Shown piece by piece: positions 1-6,576 of a DNA stretch of 17,814 nt. The stretch covers positions 1 to 17,814 of the forward strand of contig CAZWUZ010000038.1 of assembly GCA_964637655.1 (NCBI GenBank). Reading direction: 5' to 3'. The position numbers were made by a program, and so were the translations under genes. Source of the DNA: CAZWUZ01 sp964637655 [NCBI: uncultured bacterium]. GTDB lineage: Bacteria > DAOPZR01. The notes under the pieces were generated by a model that was not told the origin of the DNA, searched no databases, and saw only the letters and a program-made list of their open reading frames with translations. How positions within the stretch are numbered: position 1 is the first letter of the stretch; every line of letters starts with the position of its first letter.

Positions 1-475
1 CGCCATGGTTCTTGATGACCGTCACGCGCAGGTGGCGGGTCGGAATGGCCGGCAGCAGGAAGGTCTGCCACCCCTCACGCGCCTCGATTTCGACGGTGCG
101 CGCCTCCCACCAGTTGATATCGCCTTCGGGCATGGTCTCGAGGCGCAGCACACGCGCGCAGATGCCCGTGTCATGTCCCGCGGGGACCATGACGCGGATG
201 CCGCCGATGATGACGGGGCGGTCCCACGCGAACTGGAAACGGTGCGGGCGGCGGTCACCCGGCGCATTGCTCCACGCGGTGACGGGATTCCCGTCGTACA
301 TCGCGCGCACGCCGGTAAGGCCGCCGATGGCGGAGGTCCAGGTGTCGACAGTCGCCATGGTCAGCAGGTTCTCCGCCCGCGCCGTTCCCGCCACCAGCAA
401 CAGCATCAGGCATACCGCTCTCACCACAGAGCACACAGAGAACGCGGAGCGTCTCCTCCCGCGCGTATCGTTCAC
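1..475 (-). CDS. Secreted discoidin-like (F5/8 type C-like) protein, 3' end outside window
   Basis: An open frame runs on the minus strand to the window edge, so only about 158 N-terminal residues are visible. From the GTG at 475, preceded by GGGGAAAAGG, the product begins MNDTRGRRR and then has a hydrophobic stretch ending in LLLVAGTARA, a good Sec signal peptide with cleavage after ARA. A shorter start at the ATG at 406 would also keep a usable signal. The mature part contains YDGNPVTAWSN followed by FQFAWDRPVIIGGIRVMV, which matches the pattern of galactose-binding-like (discoidin, F5/8 type C) beta-sandwich domains that bind sugars or surfaces. The gene follows the nucleotidyltransferase gene by 85 bases. 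That gap and the first codons contain a long inverted repeat, so translation may be affected by RNA structure. The substrate and any catalytic domain lie outside the window. Confidence 0.65.
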   Translation of the reverse strand, partial: MNDTRGRRRSAFSVCSVVRAVCLMLLLVAGTARAENLLTMATVDTWTSAIGGLTGVRAMYDGNPVTAWSNAPGDRRPHRFQFAWDRPVIIGGIRVMVPAGHDTGICARVLRLETMPEGDINWWEARTVEIEAREGWQTFLLPAIPTRHLRVTVIKNHG

Positions 476-544
476 GCCTTTTCCCCGACAGCCGGAATCA
501 CGCTCCGCCGCATGCCCTCTGTGTGCTCTGCGTGCTCTGTGGTG
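422..544. repeat. Long imperfect inverted repeat (REP-like)
   Basis: The left arm is at 422-451 and starts CACCACAGAGCACACAGAG. The right arm is at 501-544 and its reverse complement starts CACCACAGAGCACGCAGAG. The inner ends GCGGAGCG (444-451) and CGCTCCGC (501-508) also pair. The loop of about 50 bases holds the likely ribosome site and the GTG start of the discoidin-like gene. Similar CACCACAGAG...CACAGAG elements recur as dispersed repeats in many bacterial genomes, so this is probably a member of a REP-like family. It could also act as an RNA hairpin between the two genes. Confidence 0.75.
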
Positions 545-560
545 CAAGCCGTTGCAAGGG

Positions 561-1493
561 TCATGCGGGGGGCTCGAGGTGGCGGTAGACCGCGGTAAAC
601 AGTTCGCTGACCGCGGCGGCATCGTGCTGCAGGTCGGCCCAGTCATAGCGCTGGCTGAAAAGATGCGTGCGCAACTGCTCGCGCCCGACGGCGATTTCGC
701 GTACGTCGTCCTGCATGTCGCCGGTGACGACAGGTGCGGCCGCATAGCGGGCGGGCACCTCGAGCAGCGCCATGGTATCGTCGTAGACCTCGCGCAGGGT
801 GATGGACCGCTGCTGCAGCGACAGTTCCTGCTGCAGGCACCCGGTGAGCGCGGTGGCCACTTCGCCCGGGTCGAGCCCGAGCCCCGCGAGGCGCGCGACA
901 TCAAAGACATGCTTGAGGCGCTGCCCCTCTTTCCCCTTGCCGAAGGGAATGCCCAGCGTGCGCGGCCCGAGGGTGAGCAGCTTGTCGCCGGCCAGCCCGG
1001 CAGGGGTGGCCACCTCGGTCGTCGCACTGCTGCGGTAGAGGTCGCCGCAGGCGACCGGTTTCATCTGCCCCGGGTAGGGGGCGGAATGGAGGATACAGTC
1101 GAGCATGATGAACGACTGGTTCTCTTGCTGGAAGAGCGGACGGTAGAAAATCTCGAAACTGGACAGCGGCAGCCACGGCTTGGTCTTGTGCTGGCGGTGC
1201 ACCCAGCGGGTGAACACCCCCTGCCCGTCAGCGACGGCAGCGACCGCCTCGATGATGCGCGAGCGCGATTCCGCGGTGGCGATATCGACATCGATGGAGA
1301 GACGCTGCGGTTTATCCAGCAGCAGGAGTTGCGAGTTGCCCCCCTTGAAACGGTAGCGGAGCCCCGCGCGGCCCAGTGCCGCCACCAGTTCGAGGCAGTG
1401 CACCGCCTGCTCGGCCAGCACCGGCCCGATGCTGCCGCGCACCTTCTCGATATGCCGTTTCGTGAACTGCCCGCTGTCACCGACTGTCTTCAT
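561..1493 (-). CDS. AbiEii/AbiGii-family nucleotidyltransferase (toxin-type)
   Basis: This 310-residue protein has the minimal-nucleotidyltransferase layout of the AbiEii/AbiGii toxin family. It shows FKGGNS (residues 49-54) followed by RLSIDVDIA with D68 and D70, which form the GS...DxD metal/nucleotide site. A third acidic position is likely in IMLDCIL (about 130). The family's C-terminal KLLTLGPRT...KHVFDVARL segment is near residue 200. AbiEii toxins in type IV toxin-antitoxin systems transfer nucleotides to RNA targets such as tRNA; the length is normal for the family. The usual cognate AbiEi antitoxin is absent: the gene before it, 19 bases away, encodes a primase-like protein, and the gene after it a secreted protein. 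The ATG at 1493 has only a weak GGTG ribosome site, so it may be translationally coupled to the upstream gene. The family call is firm; toxicity or defence function is inferred. Confidence 0.85.
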   Translation of the reverse strand: MKTVGDSGQFTKRHIEKVRGSIGPVLAEQAVHCLELVAALGRAGLRYRFKGGNSQLLLLDKPQRLSIDVDIATAESRSRIIEAVAAVADGQGVFTRWVHRQHKTKPWLPLSSFEIFYRPLFQQENQSFIMLDCILHSAPYPGQMKPVACGDLYRSSATTEVATPAGLAGDKLLTLGPRTLGIPFGKGKEGQRLKHVFDVARLAGLGLDPGEVATALTGCLQQELSLQQRSITLREVYDDTMALLEVPARYAAAPVVTGDMQDDVREIAVGREQLRTHLFSQRYDWADLQHDAAAVSELFTAVYRHLEPPA

Positions 1494-1512
1494 GCCGCAC
1501 CTGCTGCCTTTC

Positions 1513-2910
1513 TCAGTTGTAATTCCCCAGATTGAACCCGCACCACGGCTTGAGGCAGAAGCCCTTCTCCTGATGCGACACGCAATTCAGGTCCGCCTTC
1601 TTGTCCAGGCCCGTGGCGATGAGTCCCGCAAACATGCGGATGTAGAAGGTGGCGCGGGTCGCCTCGTCGTAGCGTTCCCAGTCCTCGCTCCAGTTGTGCT
1701 GCGTCTCGTTGTACTTGCTCCAGACGATGCCGGCGATGTCGCGCGGATGCCAGCCCCACTTGAGCATCACCCGCGTCAGCATCTGCAGGTTGGTCGGCTT
1801 GAGCAGGTGCGGGTTGGGCACCTCGAGCGCGTAGCGCACGCAGGGGGGCAGCGCCTGCAGGTCGAGTTTGCCGAGCAGCGTGCGGCGTTCCTGCGGCGAG
1901 GCGAAGTGGCGGCTGTCAAAATGCCGGTGGAATTTTGCCAGCGCGCTGTTCGTATACTCCTTGACGATGCCCATGAACTCCTTGGAGTAGACGGGCATGG
2001 TGCAGGACAGTCCGGCCGCGTAATCGGCCGCGTCGCGGAAATGGCGGCGCAGGTGCATGATCTGCGTCAGGTTGAGGATGGTGCGCGGGATGGTGATCTG
2101 CACGGGAATGCTGCGCGCGATTTTCTCCCCGACCTTGTAGACCTGCACCTTGTGCTTCTGGTGGGTCGAGAACGCGCACCGGATATCGCGCATGTAGACG
2201 GGATCGCCGAAGGCGGAGAGGTCGAGCGACACCGCCTCGCGCCCGTGTTCCCCGGGCCCGACGGCAACATCGGTGATGACCAGCGGCAGGTTCGTCACCA
2301 GGCGGCACTCGTGCATGATCTTGTGGGTGAGGTACTCCATCACCCGCCCGAGCCCGTCGTAGGCCTTGCCGTATTCGTAGGAGACATAGCGGTGGCGGCG
2401 TCCCGAGGAGATGCCGTACTTGGTTTCGAGCGCCTCGTTGAGATGCCCGATCCGGGTCAGTTCGTCATAGGTTTCCGTGTCGCGGCGGATGCGCCAGACG
2501 AAATGGTAGCCCTGCCCGGTGACGAGCACCAGCGGGCGGATGCCGTAGCCGGCGAGCACTTCCATGACCTTGCTGTAGACCGGCTCGAGGCGGCGGAAGA
2601 TGGCGAGCGGCTCGAGGTAGATCTCCCCGCCGAAATCGAGGTTGAAGTACTCGATGTCCATGACGACGACGAGCGAGCGCTTGTCCCACAGCGAGCGGAA
2701 GACATCGAGCCCCTTGCGCAGGATCCAGTCGAACCCCTCATTGGGCGAGGAAATGACCGCGTCGTCGTTCCCCTTCCACGTCAGGTATTCGCCGTAGCCG
2801 ACGAGATACTCCGCGGTGAAGGTCTGCACGTCCTCGGAATGCCCGCCGCAGTACTCGACCATGCGCGCGCGCACGTGCTGGTTGCGGTAATAATCGACCT
2901 GGTTGAGCAT
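1513..2910 (-). CDS. Archaeo-eukaryotic primase-like protein with PriL-like cysteine-rich C-terminus
   Basis: This 465-residue protein carries the three motifs of the archaeo-eukaryotic primase (AEP) catalytic fold. They are a DxE metal motif in VVVMDIEYFNLD (D85, E87), the nucleotide-binding TGQGYHF (131-137, H136), and SLDLSAFGDP...RDIRCAFSTHQKHK (D230, R244, S248, H250, K252). DxE rather than DxD is also found in PrimPol-type enzymes. The C-terminal third has LPPCVRYAL (C357) and then C443, C452 and C457. A first spacing of 86 residues and the context PPC...YxIRM...NC...FC...WC resemble the four-cysteine iron-sulfur domain of PriL/PRIM2. The protein may therefore be a PriS-PriL fusion making primers or filling gaps. 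The ATG at 2910 is preferred over an in-frame upstream start at 2952 because GAGGAG lies 7 bases before it. It follows the PA14 gene by 11 bases and precedes the AbiEii-type gene by 19. The AEP call is likely, the PriL-like part moderate, and the cellular role unknown. Confidence 0.75.
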   Translation of the reverse strand: MLNQVDYYRNQHVRARMVEYCGGHSEDVQTFTAEYLVGYGEYLTWKGNDDAVISSPNEGFDWILRKGLDVFRSLWDKRSLVVVMDIEYFNLDFGGEIYLEPLAIFRRLEPVYSKVMEVLAGYGIRPLVLVTGQGYHFVWRIRRDTETYDELTRIGHLNEALETKYGISSGRRHRYVSYEYGKAYDGLGRVMEYLTHKIMHECRLVTNLPLVITDVAVGPGEHGREAVSLDLSAFGDPVYMRDIRCAFSTHQKHKVQVYKVGEKIARSIPVQITIPRTILNLTQIMHLRRHFRDAADYAAGLSCTMPVYSKEFMGIVKEYTNSALAKFHRHFDSRHFASPQERRTLLGKLDLQALPPCVRYALEVPNPHLLKPTNLQMLTRVMLKWGWHPRDIAGIVWSKYNETQHNWSEDWERYDEATRATFYIRMFAGLIATGLDKKADLNCVSHQEKGFCLKPWCGFNLGNYN

Positions 2911-2917
2911 CGTCTCT

Positions 2918-2923
2918 CTCCTC
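2918..2923 (-). promoter_or_regulatory. Ribosome binding site of the primase-like gene
   Basis: GAGGAG overlaps the TGA stop of the PA14 gene and lies 7 bases before the ATG at 2910. It fixes the start of the primase-like protein and suggests translational coupling with the PA14 gene. Confidence 0.75.
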
Positions 2924-3653
2924 AGCCGCCCAGCGGCTCGGTAAAGTTCCACACCCGCAGCGCTTCGCCCGGCCGCCCGATTTTCAGGATAAGCGCCACC
3001 TCACTGCCGTCCTGAAACCAGTCGACGCGCACGCGGTGCGTGCCGCGGCTGAGGGCAACCGTCGCGGTCTTCGCCACCGGTCCGTGACTGCCATCGTTGT
3101 CAATGACCGGCACATCGTCGATATACAGCCGCGACCCGTCATCCGACGTCAGTTCGATGACCCAGGTGTCGGTGGCAGTCGCGGTGAACGTGCCGGTGTA
3201 CTGGATGGCGAAATCGCTGGAGGCATAGCCGAAGGGCTGCATGTTGCGCGGGCGCTGCTTCGGCACGTTGAGTCCCGGGGTGTAGAGCAGCGTCGCGTGC
3301 GGGGTGAGCGTGCTGAAGTCAGGCAGCACGTCCTGGCTGCGGTTGATGCGGTAGAAACGCCCGACCAGCCAGCCGCGATGCCGCCCCGTGTTGCCGAAGA
3401 GCGTGGCCACCCCGGTGTCCTCGTCAGGCAGTTCGTTCGCGCCGGCCAGCAGGCCGGCGGCCGGGGTGAAGAGCACCTGCGCCACCTCCTCGCGATTGAA
3501 CCTGATCTCCCGCCCCTTCTGCTGCAGCGTCAGGGTGGCGGCATCCATCCCCGCGACAATCCCCTGGTAGGCGGTCTCGTCCCACAGCACCACCACGTCA
3601 GCTGCCGCCGCAGTCGCCAGCAGCAGCACCAGCCCCGTCAACAGTATGCGCAT
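2922..3653 (-). CDS. Secreted PA14-domain protein
   Basis: This 243-residue protein starts with a Sec signal peptide (MRILLTGLVLLLATAAAA). A short N-terminal beta-rich segment (VVLWDETAYQGIVAGMD..., about residues 19-65) looks like the small domains that precede PA14 modules in some secreted proteins. Residues about 93-230 form a PA14 domain: GWLVGRFYRIN, then FAIQYTGTFTAT, then LTSDDGSRLYIDDVPVIDNDG and LSRGTHRVRVDWFQ. PA14 domains bind carbohydrates or other ligands on cell surfaces and polymers. GAGGAG precedes the ATG, which is 10 bases after the stop of the ABC binding-protein gene. The next gene, encoding a cytoplasmic primase-like protein, begins 11 bases after this one ends, which is an odd functional mix for one transcript. 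No catalytic domain is visible, so it is probably a binding or structural protein. Confidence 0.8.
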   Translation of the reverse strand: MRILLTGLVLLLATAAAADVVVLWDETAYQGIVAGMDAATLTLQQKGREIRFNREEVAQVLFTPAAGLLAGANELPDEDTGVATLFGNTGRHRGWLVGRFYRINRSQDVLPDFSTLTPHATLLYTPGLNVPKQRPRNMQPFGYASSDFAIQYTGTFTATATDTWVIELTSDDGSRLYIDDVPVIDNDGSHGPVAKTATVALSRGTHRVRVDWFQDGSEVALILKIGRPGEALRVWNFTEPLGG

Positions 3654-3663
3654 CGTACTCCTC

Positions 3664-4632
3664 CTACTGCGCCATGGCGCGTGCTTCCGGCGTAATGGTC
3701 AGGCCGATGGCCTGCGCTGCCGTATCGTTGAACGCCCCGGCGCGACCGGCCAGTTCGACAATCGGCATGGTCGCGGGGTTCTCGCCACGCAGCACGCGGG
3801 CAAGCATTTTCCCGCCCGCTTCGCCCACCGCGGTCCAGCCGATGCCGAGCGCTGCCGTCGCCCCGCGCGGCACGTACTCCGGGTCATTGAGCACCAGCGG
3901 GATGCGCGCGTCGCGCGCGGTCTTGATGATGGCGTCGAGCGACTGGATGGCGGTATTGTCGCCGGTGATCCAGATGCCCTGCACGCCGCGTGCGATCAGC
4001 GCCTGCGCCGCCTGCATCACTTCGTTGGTATTGTTGGCCGCGACCGCTTCGAGCGTCACGCCGCTGCCCGCCAGCGCCTGCTCCGCCACCCCGATCGCCT
4101 TGACCGAGTTGGGCTCCGCGGGATTGTAGATGGTGCCGAGCTTCGTCGCCTGCGGCACCAGCAGGCGCATGAACTTCATGGTGTCAGCCACCGGCGGAAA
4201 CGACGCGATGCCGGTGAAATTCGGCTTGTGCTCGGTCAGCGAGGTGCCGACCCCCGCCCCGAGCGGATCGTAGGTGTAACAGAAGACCACGTTGGTGGTC
4301 CGTACCGTGTTGGCCGCTCCGGCCACGCAGGGGGTCGACATCGGGATGATGGCATCGATTCCCTGGGACTCGAGCGACTGCATGATCGGTGCGATGTTGG
4401 CGATTTCGCCGGCCGCGTGCTTGCGGATCAGCGTCAGGTTTTCTCCCTCGACAAACCCTTCTGCCGCGAGACCAGTCACGATGCCGCTGATGCAATTGTC
4501 GCACGCCTCGTCCGGCCCGAAATAAACGATCCCCACCGTTTTGTGTCCCGCGCCGCCGGTGGTCGCCGGTTGCGTGTCGCCACCGCAGCCGACCAGCATG
4601 AGCATGCCCAGCAGCAGCCAGAAGAATTTCAT
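3664..4632 (-). CDS. ABC transporter substrate-binding lipoprotein (ABC_sub_bind/TrpX-like)
   Basis: This 322-residue protein has a lipoprotein signal MKFFWLLLGMLMLVGC with the lipobox cysteine at 16, so it should be tethered to a membrane in the periplasm. The rest matches the ABC_sub_bind family: HKTVGIVYFGPDEA, GFVEGENLTL, the conserved IIPMSTPC, SLTEHKPNFTGIASFPPV, KLGTIYNPAEPNSVKA and GIWITGDNTAIQS. Characterised relatives (TrpX) bind tryptophan or other aromatic amino acids; the ligand here is unknown. The ATG at 4632 follows GGAGAA by a few bases and starts 13 bases after the ATPase gene ends. It completes a permease-ATPase-binding-protein set and is the single-domain counterpart of the double binding protein at 7751-9697. 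Confidence 0.9.
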   Translation of the reverse strand: MKFFWLLLGMLMLVGCGGDTQPATTGGAGHKTVGIVYFGPDEACDNCISGIVTGLAAEGFVEGENLTLIRKHAAGEIANIAPIMQSLESQGIDAIIPMSTPCVAGAANTVRTTNVVFCYTYDPLGAGVGTSLTEHKPNFTGIASFPPVADTMKFMRLLVPQATKLGTIYNPAEPNSVKAIGVAEQALAGSGVTLEAVAANNTNEVMQAAQALIARGVQGIWITGDNTAIQSLDAIIKTARDARIPLVLNDPEYVPRGATAALGIGWTAVGEAGGKMLARVLRGENPATMPIVELAGRAGAFNDTAAQAIGLTITPEARAMAQ

Positions 4633-4645
4633 CGTTGTTCTCCGT

Positions 4646-5458
4646 TCATACATACTGTTCCTGTAGTAACGCCGCCACTGACTCGTCAACGCGGTCGCGG
4701 CGGCGCAGGGTATCGAAACGATTGAGCAGGTCGCTGACGCGCAGGCGCTGTTTTTCCGCCCCCTGCAGGTCGCAGGCGATCTCCCCGCGGTGCATCATGA
4801 TCAGCCGGTCGCCGAGATTGACGGCCTGCGCCATCGAGTGCGTCACCATCAGCGTCGTCAGTTTTTCGCGCGTGACGATCTCCGCGGTGAGCCGGATGAC
4901 CTGCTCGGCGGTGCGCGGGTCAAGCGCCGCGGTATGCTCGTCGAGCAGCAGCAGGTCGGGGCGCCGCCAGGTCGCCATCAGCAGCGTCAGCGCCTGCCGC
5001 TGCCCCCCCGAGAGCGAGCCGATGCGGTTGTCGAGCCGGTCCTCGAGCCCCATATTGAGCGCACGCACGCGGTCGCGCAGCTGCGCGCGCAGTTTCGCCG
5101 GGATGCCCCAGCCGAGATTGCGCCGCCGCCCGCGCCGCGCCGCCAGCGCGAGGTTCTCGGCGATGCTCATGTCCGGCGCCGTCCCCGAAAAGGGATTCTG
5201 GAAGACGCGCCCGACCAGCCGCGCGCGGCGGTGCTCACCCCACTCCGTGATATCGTGCCCGGCCAGCGTAATGCGCCCCGTGTCGGGGAGGAACGTCCCC
5301 GCCACCGCGTTCTGCAGCGTCGACTTGCCCGAGCCGTTGGTGCCGATAACGACGAGGAAATTGCCGTCCGCGACGGTCAGGTCGATGCCGCGCAGGGCGC
5401 GCACCTCGTTGGGCGTCCCCGGATTGAACGTCTTATGCACCCCGCGCAGTTCAAGCAT
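4646..5458 (-). CDS. ABC transporter ATP-binding protein (TrpZ-like)
   Basis: This 270-residue cytoplasmic ATPase has all canonical ABC motifs: Walker A GTNGSGKST (39-47), Q-loop FQNP (about 86-89), signature LSGGQ (149-153), Walker B LLLLDE (169-174) and switch histidine H207 in VTHS. It would power import through the permease encoded just before it. The ATG at 5458 overlaps the end of the permease gene by 8 bases (ATGCTTGA), so the two proteins are probably translationally coupled. An earlier in-frame start would lie well inside the permease gene and add an Arg-rich tail foreign to the family. The short length and the TAALDPRTAEQV stretch fit ATPases that partner ABC_sub_bind proteins. Confidence 0.93.
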   Translation of the reverse strand: MLELRGVHKTFNPGTPNEVRALRGIDLTVADGNFLVVIGTNGSGKSTLQNAVAGTFLPDTGRITLAGHDITEWGEHRRARLVGRVFQNPFSGTAPDMSIAENLALAARRGRRRNLGWGIPAKLRAQLRDRVRALNMGLEDRLDNRIGSLSGGQRQALTLLMATWRRPDLLLLDEHTAALDPRTAEQVIRLTAEIVTREKLTTLMVTHSMAQAVNLGDRLIMMHRGEIACDLQGAEKQRLRVSDLLNRFDTLRRRDRVDESVAALLQEQYV

Positions 5459-6509
5459 GGGCCACCTGCTTGCGCCGCGCGCGCAGCGCCTGCGGAATGA
5501 CGAGCGCGACAAAGACGAAAACCGCGGTGACGAGTTTCAGGTCGTTGGGGTCCATCCCCCAGCGCAGGGCGAGGGCGACCATCTCGCGGAAGATGACCGA
5601 ACCGAAAACCGCGCCCGTCAGCGCGTAGCCGAAGGCGCTGCTGCCTACCAGTGCCTCGCCGATGATGACACTCGCCAGCCCCCAGACAACCATGCCGATG
5701 CCCATCTGCACATCGGCGAAGCCCTGGTACTGTGCGAGCAGCGCCCCCGAGAGCGCGATGAGCGCGTTGGAGAGCGCGAGCCCGAGCACGATCATCAGGT
5801 CGGTATTGACCCCGAGCGCGGTGATCATCTGCGGGTTGTTTCCTGTCGCGCGCATCGCGGTCCCCAGGTCGGTGCGCAAAAACAGGTAGAGCGCGCCGGT
5901 GGCGCCCACCGCCACTACGAGCATCAGCCCGAGCATCACCACGTCGCGGGACGGCGCCTCCCACCCTGCAAGGTTGACGCGTTCCGCCCCGGTCCACGCC
6001 GTGCCCCACTCCTCCGCCCACGAGGCCACGGTGCGGTCGTTGAGCAGCGGGACATTGCTTTTGCCCATGATGTGCAGGTTGAGCGAGTAGAGCGCAGTCA
6101 TCACGAGGATGCCGGCGAGCAGGCCATTGATGCCGAGTTTGAGGTGCCGGCGGTGCGCGACGACGCCGAAGACGACGCAGAGCACCACCGCGGTAATCGC
6201 CGCCGCCAGCGCGCCGCCCCCGCCGATGAGCACGCCCGCCCCCGCCGCCGCCCCGAGGCCGATGGCGGCGTTGGTGTGGACGACCCCGGTGAGCGCGCCG
6301 GCCACGAAGCCCGCCAGTGTCGCCGCCAGCGTCGCCGCCAGCGGGTTCCAGCCGCCGGTGATGAGGATGGCCGCCACTGCCGCCCCGAGCGTGATGGATC
6401 CGTCGGCGGTGATATCGGCGAAATTGAAGATGCGGAAACTGATATAGACCCCGAGCCCGAGCAGGGCGAGGATGAGTCCCATGGTGAGTGAGCCGAGCAG
6501 CAGCGTCAT
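5451..6509 (-). CDS. ABC transporter permease (TrpY-like, BPD_transp_2) with extra membrane segment
   Basis: This 352-residue integral membrane protein belongs to the branched-chain/TrpY-type permeases. The N-terminal LLGLGVYISFRIFNFADITADGSITLGAA and the later LLAGILVMTALYSLNLHIMGKSN are family hallmarks, and a conserved LRTDLGTAMRATGNNPQMI loop faces the ATPase. Members are usually about 290-310 residues. Here a Gly/Ala-rich hydrophobic stretch (about residues 82-122, GAGVLIGGGGALAAAITAVV and following) separates VHT from LGINGLLAGIL, which are normally almost adjacent. A second smaller insertion, about residues 160-188, is polar and contains three Trp residues. The insertion would add at least one transmembrane helix. 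The gene starts 67 bases after the STAS gene ends and overlaps the ATPase gene by 8 bases. Confidence 0.9.
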   Translation of the reverse strand: MTLLLGSLTMGLILALLGLGVYISFRIFNFADITADGSITLGAAVAAILITGGWNPLAATLAATLAGFVAGALTGVVHTNAAIGLGAAAGAGVLIGGGGALAAAITAVVLCVVFGVVAHRRHLKLGINGLLAGILVMTALYSLNLHIMGKSNVPLLNDRTVASWAEEWGTAWTGAERVNLAGWEAPSRDVVMLGLMLVVAVGATGALYLFLRTDLGTAMRATGNNPQMITALGVNTDLMIVLGLALSNALIALSGALLAQYQGFADVQMGIGMVVWGLASVIIGEALVGSSAFGYALTGAVFGSVIFREMVALALRWGMDPNDLKLVTAVFVFVALVIPQALRARRKQVAHA

Positions 6510-6576
6510 GATGTCACCGCCACGACGCGGCAGTCAGCCATGGAGCACACGGAAGCCGCACCGGCACTGCAGGGCT

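Noticed and set aside
561-1493. Complete AbiEi-AbiEii type IV toxin-antitoxin operon
   Set aside because: No AbiEi-like winged-helix gene lies on either side. The flanking genes encode a primase-like protein and a secreted protein.
1513-2910. Plasmid or phage replication protein, or CRISPR-associated primase
   Set aside because: No origin iterons, helicase, integrase, cas gene or CRISPR array is present, and the neighbours look chromosomal.
1429-3015. Long plus-strand open frame opposite the primase-like gene (528 codons)
   Set aside because: Its product is a low-complexity, His/Val/Arg-rich sequence without motifs. It is the antisense shadow of a GC-rich gene with clear family motifs on the minus strand.
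4635-6491. Long plus-strand open frame (618 codons) across the ABC ATPase and permease genes
   Set aside because: The translation is Ser/Arg- and His/Asp-rich with no domain, while the minus strand encodes canonical ABC motifs throughout. The same holds for the other long plus-strand frames at 12-1535, 6472-7761, 8877-10007 and 13794-15218.
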